From: JAVJSU01 sp040219275
GTDB lineage: Bacteria; Chloroflexota; Anaerolineae; Aggregatilineales; Phototrophicaceae
Assembly (NCBI GenBank): GCA_040219275.1
Contig: JAVJSU010000099.1
Coordinates: forward strand, 186,001-250,000
Length of the DNA: 64,000 nt
Direction: 5' to 3'
The position numbers and the translations under genes were made by a program. This document shows positions 1-10,500 of the stretch, piece after piece. The stretch's first letter is position 1. Every line of letters begins with the position of its first letter. The notes beneath the pieces are model-generated. The model was not told the DNA's origin. It did no database searches and saw only the letters and a list, made by a program, of their open reading frames with translations.

Positions 1-281
1 CTGATCGTGAAAAATTGCTCAATTTTACCGAACGCACACTCGGTCCATTAATCGAATATGATATGCGCCAACATGCAGATTTGATTAAAACGTTAGAAGC
101 GTTCTTTGCATGTCACGGTAATTTAAGCCAAACAGCGGAAATGCTCATTGTCCATCGTAACACCTTACTTTATCGCATGAACCGTATTAACGAGATTGCA
201 GAAATCGACCTGAACCGTCCTGAAACACGGCTTGCATTGCATCTCGCACTAACAATTAGACGGCTTTTAACCTTAAATTAG
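1..281 (+). CDS. PucR/CdaR-family transcriptional regulator, C-terminal fragment
   Basis: The reading frame is open from the window edge, so only the C-terminal ~93 residues are visible. They match the C-terminal helix-turn-helix domain (HTH_30) of PucR/CdaR regulators: a TLGPLIEYD-type lead-in, LIKTLEAFFACHGNLSQTAEMLIVHRNTLLYRMNRI as the DNA-binding core (split here only by reading along it), then the usual LDLN-x-PETRLALHLAL ending. The HRNTL.YR recognition-helix signature is intact. A TTG at 15 would give a short ORF but is internal to the domain and not a credible start. A second full-length member of the same family lies at 5700-7331 on the other strand, so two PucR-type regulators flank the glutamate synthase. 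Effector and targets cannot be read from this fragment. Confidence 0.85.
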   Translation, partial: DREKLLNFTERTLGPLIEYDMRQHADLIKTLEAFFACHGNLSQTAEMLIVHRNTLLYRMNRINEIAEIDLNRPETRLALHLALTIRRLLTLN

Positions 282-299
282 ACAAAAAGACACCCACAT

Positions 300-359
300 C
301 AGGCACCTATTGTGCAGATTACCACAAGTAACCTTGGATAATCTCATTTAGTGTGCCTG
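300..359. repeat. Nested inverted repeat downstream of the regulator fragment
   Basis: Three nested complementary pairs can be drawn: CAGGCAC (300-306) with GTGCCTG (353-359), GATTA (317-321) with TAATC (339-343), and CAAG (325-328) with CTTG (333-336). As RNA this is a single interrupted hairpin of about 60 nt. It begins about 19 nt after the stop codon of the regulator. There is no T-run, so it is not a standard intrinsic terminator; it could aid 3'-end formation or belong to the glutamate synthase control region. Confidence 0.4.
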
Positions 360-412
360 TACAATTCTCCTCCATCTCTTGTTAAATTATACGTACGTTA
401 TACTGCGATTTT

Positions 413-441
413 TTGTCAGTTGTAGACAATGCGTATGTAAC
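413..441 (+). promoter_or_regulatory. Putative sigma-70 promoter of the glutamate synthase gene
   Basis: TTGTCA (413-418), a 17-bp spacer, and TGTAAC (436-441) form a reasonable promoter pair in the 290-bp gap before the gene. The -35 overlaps an inverted repeat, TTGTC (413-417) and GACAA (425-429), a possible operator. A TATACT at 399-404 is an alternative -10 but has no good -35. The inferred leader is about 120 nt; no convincing leader ORF was seen in it. Confidence 0.4.
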
Positions 442-571
442 AAAAGAGATTCCGCAAATTATTACCTTTCAAAACTAGGCGGGTTACGCTCTCCGTCTTA
501 CCTCACTACTAAAAATTAAAACTTTGTTTTTTGACGAGCACAAGACATACCAATTGAAGAAGGAACAGTGC

Positions 572-3500
572 ATGAACGACAAAGAACACATGACACAAGA
601 CGAATATGAATTGCATCCACTTGATACCCAACCGCGTGATGCTTGCGCGTTGATTTGTGCAGTCCGCAAAGGCGGTCAAGCCACCCACGGTAACGTAAAG
701 CGCACCATCGAAGGTCTTGCGCGAATGGGGCATCGTACGGGTTATATTGATGGTGAGGGAGACGGTGTCGGCATTCTGACGGATATTCCACGCCAATTAT
801 GGACAAAACGACTCGCACAAATCGGTCTACGCTCATCATTAGCCACAGATCGAAATTTCTGGGTGGCACACTTGATGATCCCTGCCTCTGACCGCAACCG
901 TGCCCAACATCTGATCGAAGAAATTTGTCGTCAGATTGCAGAAGCCGGACTACACGTTCTCATCGATCAGAAGGGAAACGTCAACCGGCAGGTGCTAGGT
1001 CCGAATGCAGAAAAGAATGAACCGGTATTCTGGCAAATCGCCGGTATGAACGGTCAAATTCCCGCAGAAAAACTTGATCAGACCCTATTTGAGCTACAAA
1101 TCCGGCTTGAAGAAGCCCTTGATGTGCATTTCGCATCATTTTCGTCGCATAGTGTGGTTTATAAAGTACAGGGTACGGTAGAAATTTTGCGCCGTTACTA
1201 CCCTGAATTGCGTGACCCTGATTACGCTTCAACGATTACGCTAGGTCACGCCCGCTATAGCACAAATACGAATCCGATTTTTGAGCGCGCACAGCCCTTT
1301 GGCTTGATGGGACATAACGGCGAATTCAACACAATCTCACGCTTTCGTATGGAAGCAAACATGCTTGGTATTCCACTTGCTCCCGATAATTCGGACTCAC
1401 AAGATGTAGACCGTGCATTGCAGGCGCTCTGTATGCGTTATGACCTTGATCTCATTGAAGCAATGGAATTCATTTTCCCGCCACATGATTTCGATTTGAT
1501 CCAGAACACACCGGAATTACATGAGATGTATCGCAATATGCGGCAGGCATTCGGTCCATATGCACAGGGACCAGCGGCAGTCGTTGCCCGTCTCGGTAAT
1601 CTTGCTGTTTTTAGCGTAGATGCGTTAGGGTTGCGCCCACTTTGGTTTGGCGAAACTGAAAAAGAATACTTCGCCTCATCAGAACGGGGTGTCTATCCAT
1701 TAGATATGATGTCTGCTAGCCCCAAACCAATGGCACCCGGCGAAAAAATCGCCCTTAGAATTCAACAAGGGCATTCTATTGAAGTGCTTGACTATCCTGC
1801 CATCCAACGTCATGTATTCAATCGCCAACGTGAGTCACGACAATATAGCCTAAATCCAACAGGCTTTGGATTATCTGGCGATCAAAACTATAAAGGGAAT
1901 GGTAAAGGAAACGGACACGGTATTCCGTCTCTTCAACAGCAATTTGATGCCCTATCAACCAATGTTGACTATAGCGCGTCCACCCAGCCCCCTGTTCAGG
2001 TCGCTGAATCCGCGGAACAACTTGAGCCAGTCGTTGCTATCAAAGTGCAGGAGCAACAGCCCGCCCCCTGGCATATTACCGAAACGCCCATTAACACAAA
2101 AACGATGGCGGCGCTCGGATGGGAACGCTATCACTCTACCGTTTTGGATACATTGGGTGAAACCCGTAAAGAAACGATCGGTTCGCTGGGTTGGGATGGA
2201 CCACTCGCGGCGATGAGTTATACCCGTACCAACATCGCAGATTATTTCAAAGAAACGGTCGCAGTTGTTACCAACCCGGCAATCGACAAAGAACGAGAAA
2301 GCGCTCAATTTTCGACCACCGTTATCATCGGCGAACGTCCCCTTATCCGTGAAGCAGGAGAAGTCGCCGCAGATCGTATGCTGATTGAACTCAATACACC
2401 TCTATTGGTAGGCGGACATCCTGACCTCGGCGATATCGATGTGATGAATGCCGTTGCTGATCGCAATGACACGATGTCCATCGAGAGTGTGATGACCTAT
2501 TTTGGCGACAAAGCGGTCATTTTGTCGATCAGCGCCGCGACTGATGAAACAATTGATGGAGCAATCGAGCGCATTGGGCGTGAAGCCGTGCGCCTCGTAA
2601 AAAATGGTGCGCGCTGTGTCATTCTCGATGATACGGAAATCTTTGGTGGTAGTTATTTATGGATTGATCCGCTGTTAGCGACAGCCGCCGTTGACCGTAG
2701 CTTACGCCAAACAGAAAATCCAGACACAGGTATGAGCTTTCGCCGTGAAGCCGGTATCGTTCTACGTTCGGGGTCATTACGTGATCTCCATGATCTTGCG
2801 CTCTGTGTGAGCATGGGTGCAAACGCTGTTTTGCCTTATGCCCTGTATGCCGTAGCCATTGGCATTGCCCCGCGCTCATCAAAGGACAATCTTGATAATG
2901 ATGTCATGATTGAGCGTCTTGATAACACACTAAAAACCCTAATTCATGGTCTGCAAAAAGTAATCTCCACCATTGGCTGTCATGAACTACGTGGCTATGG
3001 GCATAGTTTTAGCTCAATCGGTTTAACACGTGGAATTGCGACTATTTTTGGCACACCGAATTACTTCGGGTCAGAATCACGCGGACTCACTTGGACTAAC
3101 CTAAAAGACGATGCAGATGAACGCGCTTCAGAACTTCGTGGCGAAAAAACCAATCGCCTCGTCAACCCTGATCGCTTCTATCCAAAAGTTTGGAAAAAAA
3201 TCGAAGATGTCGCTCATGGCGAGATGACACTGGAAGAATACACTGAGACGCTTTTCAAACTGGAGGAGAAACATCCAGTTGCAATCCGTCACATTTTAGG
3301 GCTGAAAGAAAGCGATGCGCCTACTAATCCAGAAGATGTTGACATCAGCATCGGCGAGCATGATATGCCGATCCTAATTAGCGCAATGTCCTTTGGCTCT
3401 CAGGGTGAACTTGCCTATAAAACTTATGCAGAAGCCGCATACCTGCTAAATATCCTATGCGTTAACGGTGAAGGTGGCGAATTACCCGATATTATGGGCA

Positions 3501-5314
3501 AATACCCGCGCAATCGGGGACAACAAATCGCTTCAGGGCGCTTCGGTGTGAATATTGGTTTCCTGAATTCCTGTAACTTGCTAGAAATCAAAATCGGTCA
3601 GGGTGCGAAACCCGGAGAAGGCGGTCAGCTCCCAGGTTTCAAAGTCACGGAGCAAGTCGCAGAAGCGCGAAGCACTGTGCCGGGTGTGGGATTGATTTCG
3701 CCAAGTAACAATCATGACCTGTACTCGATTGAAGACCTTGCACAGCTTATCGACGAACTCAAGACTGCCAATCCCAATGCACGGGTTTCCGTAAAAATTC
3801 CGGTTGTCCCCGGTGTTGGGATTATCGCCGTTGGTGTTGCGAAAGCGGGCGCAGATATCATCAATATTACGGGATACGATGGCGGTACGGGTGCGGCACG
3901 CGCTCATTCACTGCGTCATGTTGGTGGACCTACCGAAGTTGGTGTGTGGCTTTCACACCGTGCGTTGATCGAAAGTGGTCTCCGCGATGATGTCGAACTG
4001 TGGTGTGATGGTGGCATGAAGAGTGGGCGCGATGTGGTCAAAATGTTATGCCTCGGCGCAAATCGTGTCGGTTTCGGTACATTGGCGATGGTTGCCGTCG
4101 GCTGTACAATCTGCCGTGGATGCCATGATGGAACCTGCCATGTTGGCATCACGACACACGTCAAAACCCGTGAAGAAGCGGAAATGAAGGGCTTTAAGGC
4201 ATTCCGTCCCTTCGAGGAAAAAGGCACATCACAGGGGATCGTCAATATGTTTAATCTGCTTGCGGATGATATTCGCAAATGGACAGCGAAGCTCGGTATT
4301 TCTCGTGCACAAGATCTGGTCGGACGCGCGGATTTACTTGAGCAAATTGATATGCACAACCGTATTGACCTAACTCCCCTGTTGAGACGTGTTCCTCCGG
4401 CGGTCAAGAAGCAAGCACAGCCGGGCGGTCGTCGTCTGACGCGTCCGCGCAACACACTGAGCAAGCAAATCACCTCGGTAGTTGCAGAATATGTAGAACG
4501 TGGCGATAAAGAAATGACCTACGATGATGAACAGGTCATGGCAATGGATCGCGCACTTGGTACGCACCTCGCAGGTGCCATCAAACGTGGTGACATTAAG
4601 AATGTGGATAATCTGGACAGCATTAACCTTAGTTTTAGCAACTCGGCTATTCCGGGGAACGGTCTGGGTGCATTCACGGACAATCCCATTAAGATCTGGG
4701 TAGAAGGCGGGGCGCAAGACGGTGTTGGTAAATGTGCCAAAGACGGCGTAATTGCCATTCTAAAGGGTTTAAACCACAATGGTGCCCGGTTAGACGGCTC
4801 TGTAGGTAAAAGTTTCGCATACGGCGCTCAGGGCGGTTTCTTCATCGTTCAGGGTGATGCTGACACCCGTGCTTGTATTCGATTGAGTGGATCAAGTGTA
4901 GTGTTCGGCGGTGAAATCCGTAACCCAATCCGTGATGAAGACGGCAATATCGGCTCACGCGCCAACTTGAAGGGCTACGCCTGCGAATATATGACCTCAG
5001 GGCGCGTGCTCATTCTGGGTGATCCGGGTCCGTGGATGTGTGCAGGTATGACAGGAGGAGTCATCTATCAACGTGTACAACCAGAAATGGGCTTAACGTT
5101 GGATGCGCTTAAACGTCGTATCGCTAAAGGGTCAGTCGTTGATATATTCCCTCTTGATGAATTCGGGATAGAAGAAATTCACGAGATGCTGAATCGCTAT
5201 ATCCAAACCCTAGAGGTCAACAATCAGGCAGAAGCCACCGGTCACCTTTATAAACTTTTGCGCCGCCCACAGGAACATTTTGTGAAAATCGCTCCTCCCG
5301 CGCGCGTAAACTAG
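572..5314 (+). CDS. gltB: Glutamate synthase large subunit (GltB/GOGAT type)
   Basis: About 1580 residues with the full GOGAT large-subunit order: class II glutaminase, central domain, FMN-binding synthase domain, and C-terminal GXGXG beta-helix. The ATG at 572 is chosen because AAGGAA precedes it and because it puts the catalytic Cys at residue 25 (D-A-C-A-L-I), after a short propeptide. An in-frame TTG at 524 has no ribosome site. The glutaminase motifs MGHR, GHNGEFNT and GLRPLW are present. The 3Fe-4S cysteines are C1178, C1184 and C1189, with an extra Cys at 1181. Between glutaminase and central domain there is a Gly/Asn- and Gln-rich linker (roughly residues 430-510) that looks lineage specific. 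The enzyme makes two glutamates from 2-oxoglutarate and glutamine. No gltD is adjacent, so the electron donor (ferredoxin or a distant NAD(P)H subunit) is unknown. Confidence 0.95.
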   Translation: MNDKEHMTQDEYELHPLDTQPRDACALICAVRKGGQATHGNVKRTIEGLARMGHRTGYIDGEGDGVGILTDIPRQLWTKRLAQIGLRSSLATDRNFWVAHLMIPASDRNRAQHLIEEICRQIAEAGLHVLIDQKGNVNRQVLGPNAEKNEPVFWQIAGMNGQIPAEKLDQTLFELQIRLEEALDVHFASFSSHSVVYKVQGTVEILRRYYPELRDPDYASTITLGHARYSTNTNPIFERAQPFGLMGHNGEFNTISRFRMEANMLGIPLAPDNSDSQDVDRALQALCMRYDLDLIEAMEFIFPPHDFDLIQNTPELHEMYRNMRQAFGPYAQGPAAVVARLGNLAVFSVDALGLRPLWFGETEKEYFASSERGVYPLDMMSASPKPMAPGEKIALRIQQGHSIEVLDYPAIQRHVFNRQRESRQYSLNPTGFGLSGDQNYKGNGKGNGHGIPSLQQQFDALSTNVDYSASTQPPVQVAESAEQLEPVVAIKVQEQQPAPWHITETPINTKTMAALGWERYHSTVLDTLGETRKETIGSLGWDGPLAAMSYTRTNIADYFKETVAVVTNPAIDKERESAQFSTTVIIGERPLIREAGEVAADRMLIELNTPLLVGGHPDLGDIDVMNAVADRNDTMSIESVMTYFGDKAVILSISAATDETIDGAIERIGREAVRLVKNGARCVILDDTEIFGGSYLWIDPLLATAAVDRSLRQTENPDTGMSFRREAGIVLRSGSLRDLHDLALCVSMGANAVLPYALYAVAIGIAPRSSKDNLDNDVMIERLDNTLKTLIHGLQKVISTIGCHELRGYGHSFSSIGLTRGIATIFGTPNYFGSESRGLTWTNLKDDADERASELRGEKTNRLVNPDRFYPKVWKKIEDVAHGEMTLEEYTETLFKLEEKHPVAIRHILGLKESDAPTNPEDVDISIGEHDMPILISAMSFGSQGELAYKTYAEAAYLLNILCVNGEGGELPDIMGKYPRNRGQQIASGRFGVNIGFLNSCNLLEIKIGQGAKPGEGGQLPGFKVTEQVAEARSTVPGVGLISPSNNHDLYSIEDLAQLIDELKTANPNARVSVKIPVVPGVGIIAVGVAKAGADIINITGYDGGTGAARAHSLRHVGGPTEVGVWLSHRALIESGLRDDVELWCDGGMKSGRDVVKMLCLGANRVGFGTLAMVAVGCTICRGCHDGTCHVGITTHVKTREEAEMKGFKAFRPFEEKGTSQGIVNMFNLLADDIRKWTAKLGISRAQDLVGRADLLEQIDMHNRIDLTPLLRRVPPAVKKQAQPGGRRLTRPRNTLSKQITSVVAEYVERGDKEMTYDDEQVMAMDRALGTHLAGAIKRGDIKNVDNLDSINLSFSNSAIPGNGLGAFTDNPIKIWVEGGAQDGVGKCAKDGVIAILKGLNHNGARLDGSVGKSFAYGAQGGFFIVQGDADTRACIRLSGSSVVFGGEIRNPIRDEDGNIGSRANLKGYACEYMTSGRVLILGDPGPWMCAGMTGGVIYQRVQPEMGLTLDALKRRIAKGSVVDIFPLDEFGIEEIHEMLNRYIQTLEVNNQAEATGHLYKLLRRPQEHFVKIAPPARVN

Positions 5315-5325
5315 CAAATAATCCA

Positions 5326-5376
5326 TTCAATTAAAAACACCCCGTACAGTTGTAATACGGGGTGTTTTTAATTGAA
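5326..5376. terminator. Bidirectional intrinsic terminator
   Basis: A perfect inverted repeat with 21-bp arms (5326-5346 and 5356-5376) and a 9-nt loop. The GC core is ACCCCGTA/TACGGGGT, flanked by A- and T-tracts, so either transcript ends in a U-rich stretch. It sits between the convergent glutamate synthase gene and the 64-residue gene and serves both. Confidence 0.95.
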
Positions 5377-5390
5377 ACTTAGCTGTTACT

Positions 5391-5585
5391 TTATTCCTGG
5401 GGCAGATCGAGTTTTTCCCAATCACCCTTGCTGACGAACTTGGTCAAGTTACGACCATCGTCAGTCTTGGCACGCAAACCATAACGTACCTGACCGTTCT
5501 TAGTTTCAAAGGTCACCTTCTTTACTTGCGACTCATTGATGGAAACTTTGGAACGAATTTTGACATCGTAAAATTCAATAGCCAT
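5391..5585 (-). CDS. Small conserved-looking protein of unknown function (64 aa)
   Basis: A charged 64-residue protein without signal peptide, membrane segment or cysteine. It starts MAIEFYDVKIRSKVSI and contains KKVTFETKNGQVRYGLRAK and a RNLTKFVSKGDW stretch. The alternating pattern suggests a small beta-rich domain. An excellent ribosome site (AAAGGAG, 7 nt from ATG) and a strong terminator behind it argue that it is a real, well expressed single gene. I do not assign a function. Proteins with this KFYDVK...RKLTKFV style occur as unnamed short proteins in other bacteria (recollection, not a search). Confidence 0.8.
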   Translation of the reverse strand: MAIEFYDVKIRSKVSINESQVKKVTFETKNGQVRYGLRAKTDDGRNLTKFVSKGDWEKLDLPQE

Positions 5586-5618
5586 GCTAAAACTCCTTTG
5601 AGTGAAATTATTTATTCC

Positions 5619-5633
5619 GCATTATATTAATGC
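5619..5633 (-). promoter_or_regulatory. -10 element overlapping a palindrome, upstream of the 64-aa gene
   Basis: On the minus strand a perfect TATAAT (plus coordinates 5621-5626) lies inside the inverted repeat GCATTA-TAT-TAATGC (5619-5633), about 35 bp before the start codon. The -35 region is poor. The overlap of -10 and palindrome would suit a repressor site. Confidence 0.4.
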
Positions 5634-5699
5634 TTAGAAATATTCTACCACGATATGCGAAATCATACTTGCCAGAATAGACTACTTTTCCCCTTAATG

Positions 5700-7331
5700 T
5701 CAATCCCCTGGCAGTGTAGCAAGGACTCTTTGTATCTTTAAAGACAGATGCAAAATCAAACGATTGTCCGCATCATTCAAATCCAGACCCGTTAATTCGC
5801 TGATTCTTTCGAGTCTATATACCAGTGTATTACGATGTACATCAAGGTCAACTGCGGCTTTGGCAAGGTTACCATTAGCATCAAAAAAGCCGTTAAGTGT
5901 GCGGACAAGATCACCCTGTTTACGATCATCATGGTCTACGAGCGGACGCAACGACTCATGATAAAATCGGCGCATATGGTCAAGATTACGCTCTTTTAGT
6001 GCTAAAAGTAACTGATAGAGCTTCAAGTCCCCGTAGAACGTTGTCTGTTCCCGGTCGCCCAATTCGTTTGAAATACTCAGCGCGTCTTTGGCTTCACGAT
6101 AGGACTCACGTAAGGCGGAAAGCCCGCGTGCAGGGCGGCTAATACCGGCGGCAACGAGACCACTTGGTGTACGCATCGCCAATTGTGCACGAACCTCATC
6201 GACTAAAGCACGCACCCGCCCCGTCGTCTGATTATCCATTGGATACAAGGCGACAATGACATCTACATATTGCCCGACTGCCCCATTGACCTGACGGCGA
6301 GTCATATCATCACGTACCAGCGAAATTAACGATTCCAGAGGTAATGGCGCACCAGAATCGGTAATTGCACGGAACACGGTAACCATATACTCGGATGTAG
6401 ATTCGAACCCTGCCTGATGTGCGCGTGTGGCTAACAAATCATCGTCGGCTGGCGTTCCACTGAGCCACATCTGTATCCAGTCACCACGCGCCTGCTCTAC
6501 CGCAGAAGCAATCGCCCGCGTTTTTGCTAGTTCAATCGCGCATACATCGCCCCCATAAATCAGCACCAGACGATCAAAGTCATTCATCGTTTCGTCAGTG
6601 GTCACCAGCGACAAATAACCGGCAACCCGTTTTTCGACCTGTAAAACCGTCGTAAAACCAATCGGGCTGGCGACAATCGCATTGGGTGAATTATTGCCAT
6701 CGCGTTTTAGCCAATTCTGAAACGCTGTGTAAGGCATACTCTGCATCAAAGAGCGTCCGGTGGCACTTCTCCGTGCAACGTTTGGATAGACCTGCGCCAT
6801 CAACACACCCGCATCATCATGAAGAACGATTGGCTTGGCGGTCGCCCGCGCAATAATCTGCAACAGGCTATTCAGATCACGATTCTCTGCCGCCAAACGG
6901 CTCAATTGGCGCTGAATTTCAATCGCACGTTGATTCAGTTGGGCGGATTGATTCACAATGAGCTTATTGACAGCACGCTCAACACTGGGCAAATTCGCTT
7001 CATCCGGCAACGAAAGCAAGGTCACATTGCGCTCATTTGCCACCGTGATCGCTGTTTGAGAAGCCTCGCCTTTTACGGCAATCGAGCTAACGCCCACTTC
7101 TGCTAGGCTTTGTACAACTTCACCAAGCGTTATACGATTGTCATAACTCCGCAAGACATCCATCGACACCAAAACCAGCTCTCCTCCATAAATATCCGGG
7201 AAAGCCGGTGGTTGAGCACGGACCGTCACCGCCCAACCGATCATATTTTCCGAAGAACCTGTAACAATTGTTGTACCGAGGGGTAAGGCAAATTGCAGAA
7301 GCGCCTGAAGTGACGCAGTATTTTCGCTCAT
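5700..7331 (-). CDS. PucR-family transcriptional regulator
   Basis: 543 residues with the three parts of a PucR regulator. The N-terminal PucR domain (about 1-120) carries LPLGTTIVTGS and the GGELVLVSM stretch. A central GGDEF-like/CdaR region spans roughly 280-400. The C-terminal HTH_30 domain (about 470-535) has GNLAKAAVDLDVHRNTLVYR and ends LDLNDADNRLILHLSLKI. ATG 7331 is preferred over the upstream TTG (7349) because AGGA lies 8 nt before it. Known members activate purine or other catabolic genes in response to small ligands; the ligand here is unknown. It is transcribed away from ileS and toward the glutamate synthase, whose other flank carries another regulator of this family, so a link to nitrogen metabolism is plausible but inferred. 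Confidence 0.9.
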   Translation of the reverse strand: MSENTASLQALLQFALPLGTTIVTGSSENMIGWAVTVRAQPPAFPDIYGGELVLVSMDVLRSYDNRITLGEVVQSLAEVGVSSIAVKGEASQTAITVANERNVTLLSLPDEANLPSVERAVNKLIVNQSAQLNQRAIEIQRQLSRLAAENRDLNSLLQIIARATAKPIVLHDDAGVLMAQVYPNVARRSATGRSLMQSMPYTAFQNWLKRDGNNSPNAIVASPIGFTTVLQVEKRVAGYLSLVTTDETMNDFDRLVLIYGGDVCAIELAKTRAIASAVEQARGDWIQMWLSGTPADDDLLATRAHQAGFESTSEYMVTVFRAITDSGAPLPLESLISLVRDDMTRRQVNGAVGQYVDVIVALYPMDNQTTGRVRALVDEVRAQLAMRTPSGLVAAGISRPARGLSALRESYREAKDALSISNELGDREQTTFYGDLKLYQLLLALKERNLDHMRRFYHESLRPLVDHDDRKQGDLVRTLNGFFDANGNLAKAAVDLDVHRNTLVYRLERISELTGLDLNDADNRLILHLSLKIQRVLATLPGD

Positions 7332-7444
7332 ATTGGTATATCCTAACAATACTTTAAACTACATATACTAGTCATAAAAGCATTGTAACCAATAAAATTG
7401 AATAGGCTTTAGCTATATCTCACAAATTAACTGTCAAAACCTTA

Positions 7445-7490
7445 TAAAACAAACGGGACTGACGGTTTTTGAACCACCAATCCCGTTTTA
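7445..7490 (-). terminator. Intrinsic terminator of ileS
   Basis: Read on the minus strand, AAACGGGA (plus 7481-7488) pairs with TCCCGTTT (7451-7458). The intervening sequence forms an inner stem, TGGTGGTT with AACCGTCA (one G-U and one U-G), closed by a 4-nt loop. A U-rich run follows (GTTTTA). The long two-part hairpin lies about 50 nt after the ileS stop codon. Confidence 0.85.
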
Positions 7491-7541
7491 AATTTTAGTT
7501 ATTGTGTACAACTACTGTACGCAATTAGACAATATACACAA

Positions 7542-10500
7542 CTACCTGGTCACTCGCTTAACACCGATGACCATCGTTTCACCTTTGAGGCGCTTGGCTT
7601 CTTCTTCGTCAGTGAAGTCTGCTTTGAAGTAATCGTTAGCAACTTCACCCTGTTCCAAACTCAACGCGAGCGTCTCTGCTTTGATGTAATCAGCAAATGC
7701 GTCAATCGCTTCTTTCAATCCATCACTCGCTGTATAAACGATATTGATGTTGTCGTCGATGTCGAAATCCGCATCTCGGCGCATCCCCTGCACACGACGC
7801 ACGACTTCACGCGCTAGACCTTCTTTAATGAGTTCATCGGTTAAGCGCACATCCACAGCGGCAACATAACCGTAATCTTCAGCAACTGCGAAACCATCAG
7901 CCGCCTGTTGCTTCACTTCACATTCTTCTGCCGTGACTTCAAACGTGTCTTCACCAAGCGTAACGGTGATCGCCTCGCCATTCATTAACGCTAACGCCCA
8001 CTTACGAACATCTGCGGAGTCACCTTCGCGCAATGCCTTCTGAACACGCGGGAAATCTTTACCGAATTTGCGTCCCAGATGTTGTGGCAGTGGATTCAGT
8101 ACAAATTGAATTGCCTCGTCGGCATTATTCATCACGCCAACAGCTTTAACGTTCAATTCACTCATGACGAGTTCCGAATATTTCTCCACAACAGGCGATT
8201 CGGATTTCTTAGAAAGCGAAAATTGAACGGTTGCCAAAGGCTGACGAACGCCAATCGGGACAACTTTGCCATCTTCAAGGTTGTTGTTGCGCGCGGCGAG
8301 ACCCAAACTGACAATCCGTTGCACCAATTGCATCTCATCAACCAATTCTTGATTGATAAGTGCATTGTTGACTTCCGGCCACAATGCCAGATGGACACTA
8401 TCCGGCGCACTTGCATCCACTTCGGTCACTAGATTGCGATACAGCGACTCGCTCAAGAATGGCATCGTCGGCGCAATCAATTTGGCAACCGTTACAAGAC
8501 ATTCATAAAGCGTGGCATATGCACCAAGTTTTTCTGTATCGCCTTCGCTTTTCCAGAAACGGCGACGGCTCAAACGCACATACCAGTTGCTGAGTTGCTC
8601 AACAAAGTCCTGAATGGGTCGTGTCGCCCCCGTGACATCGTAATTATCAAGCGATTCGGTCACATCGCGGACGAGTTTGTGTAATTCCGCCAACACCCAC
8701 TGATCGAGCAAATCACGTTCTTCAACGGGCGGTTGTTGGCTTTCGGGTGTCCAACCATCAAGATTGGCATAGGTCACAAAGAAGCTATAGGTATTCCACA
8801 AGGTTGACCAGAACTTCTTGACCACTTCGCCTACAAGCTCCACCGAAAAGCGGCGGGGTTCGCCGGGAGGACTCGCTGTATACAAGTACCAGCGGAAAGC
8901 GTCTGCTCCATAAGTATCCAGAACTGTCCATGGATCTACAATATTACCCAGACTCTTGGACATTTTCTTGCCGTTACCATCCAGAATATGCCCCAGACAG
9001 ATCACATTATTGTAGGCGGGTTTGTCAAAGAGCATGGTGCTGATGGCATGTAAGGTATAGAACCAACCGCGTGTCTGGTCAATCGCTTCACAGATATAAT
9101 CAGCAGGATATTGTTGCTCGAATTTTTCCTGATTCTTGTGCGGATAACCCCACTGTGCATAAGGCATCGCGCCACTATCAAACCACACATCAATGACTTC
9201 CGGTACACGACGCATTGTGCCACCTGTACCACGCGGATTTGGGAAGGTGATGTCGTCAACATACGGACGATGCAAATCCAATCCGGTTAAATCGCGTCCG
9301 GTGAGCTGGCTCAATTCTTCAACACTACCCACGCAGACCATATCGCCGTTCTGATCGTCAACCCAGATAGGCAGTGGCGTTCCCCAATAGCGTTCGCGCC
9401 CTAACGCCCAGTCTTTAAGGTTATCCAACCAATTCCCAAAACGCCCTGTCTTGATGTGTTCTGGTGTCCAGTTGATCTTATTATTATTGGCGATCATCTT
9501 GTCTTTGTATTCTGATGCACGGATATACCACGTTTCACGCGCAACATACATCAATGGTTCATGGGTTCGCCAGCTATGCGGGTAATTATGTTCATATTGC
9601 GTCGCTTTGTAGAGCAAACCACGTTCACGCAGATCAAGCGTGATTTCAGGATCAGCATCCTTAAACCACAACCCACGAAATTTGGTGATTGCATCAATGA
9701 ATTTACCCTCAGAATTCACCGTCATCAGGAGTGGTAAATTGTTTTGCTTACCCACTTCCATATCATCTTCGCCGAAAGCCGGCGCGATATGAACAATGCC
9801 CGTACCATCCTCCGTACTCACAAAATCTCCAGCGACGACATACGCATGGTCGCCTTCTACAGGGAGAAACGTGTACAGCGGGTTGTAGTGCATCCCAAGC
9901 AGGTCTTTACCCTTATATTTCTTGACGACCGTATACTCTTCGGCGTTCTTTAACACTTTTTCGAGCAATGCCTCTGCGAGGATCAATTGCTCTGTGCCTT
10001 CACCATCTGATGAAGGACCTTCGACCTGCACATAATCAATTTTCTCGCCCACTGCCAACGCCACATTGCCCGGCAACGTCCAGGGTGTGGTCGTCCATGC
10101 AAGGAAATAAACACCCGGTTTATCCCGTAACGGGAAGCGCACAAATACGCTGGGATCTTTTACCATTTCATAGCCGAGCGAAACCTCATGGCTACTCAAC
10201 GTCGTTCCAGCATAAGTTGAATATGGGACGATCTTATAACCGCGATAGATCAGGTCTTTATCCCAAAATTGCTTGAGAATCCACCAGATACTTTCGATAT
10301 AATCATTAGTAAATGTGACATACGCATCGTCAAGGTTCACCCAGAATGCGATGCGCTCCGTCAATTTTTCCCAGTCGGTGATATTGCGAAACACGCTATC
10401 ACGGCATTTCTCGTTAAATTCAGCAACGCCATAGTCTTCAATTTCGCTCTTGTGCTGAATGCCGAGTTCTTTCTGTACAGCAATCTCTACAGGAAGACCA

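Noticed and set aside
524..571. TTG start for glutamate synthase 16 codons upstream
   Set aside because: No ribosome site there; AAGGAA stands before the ATG at 572.
3916..4473. 185-codon antisense frame inside glutamate synthase
   Set aside because: It lies wholly within a clearly coding gene on the other strand, lacks a ribosome site and has the Arg/Ser/Pro-rich make-up typical of shadow frames.
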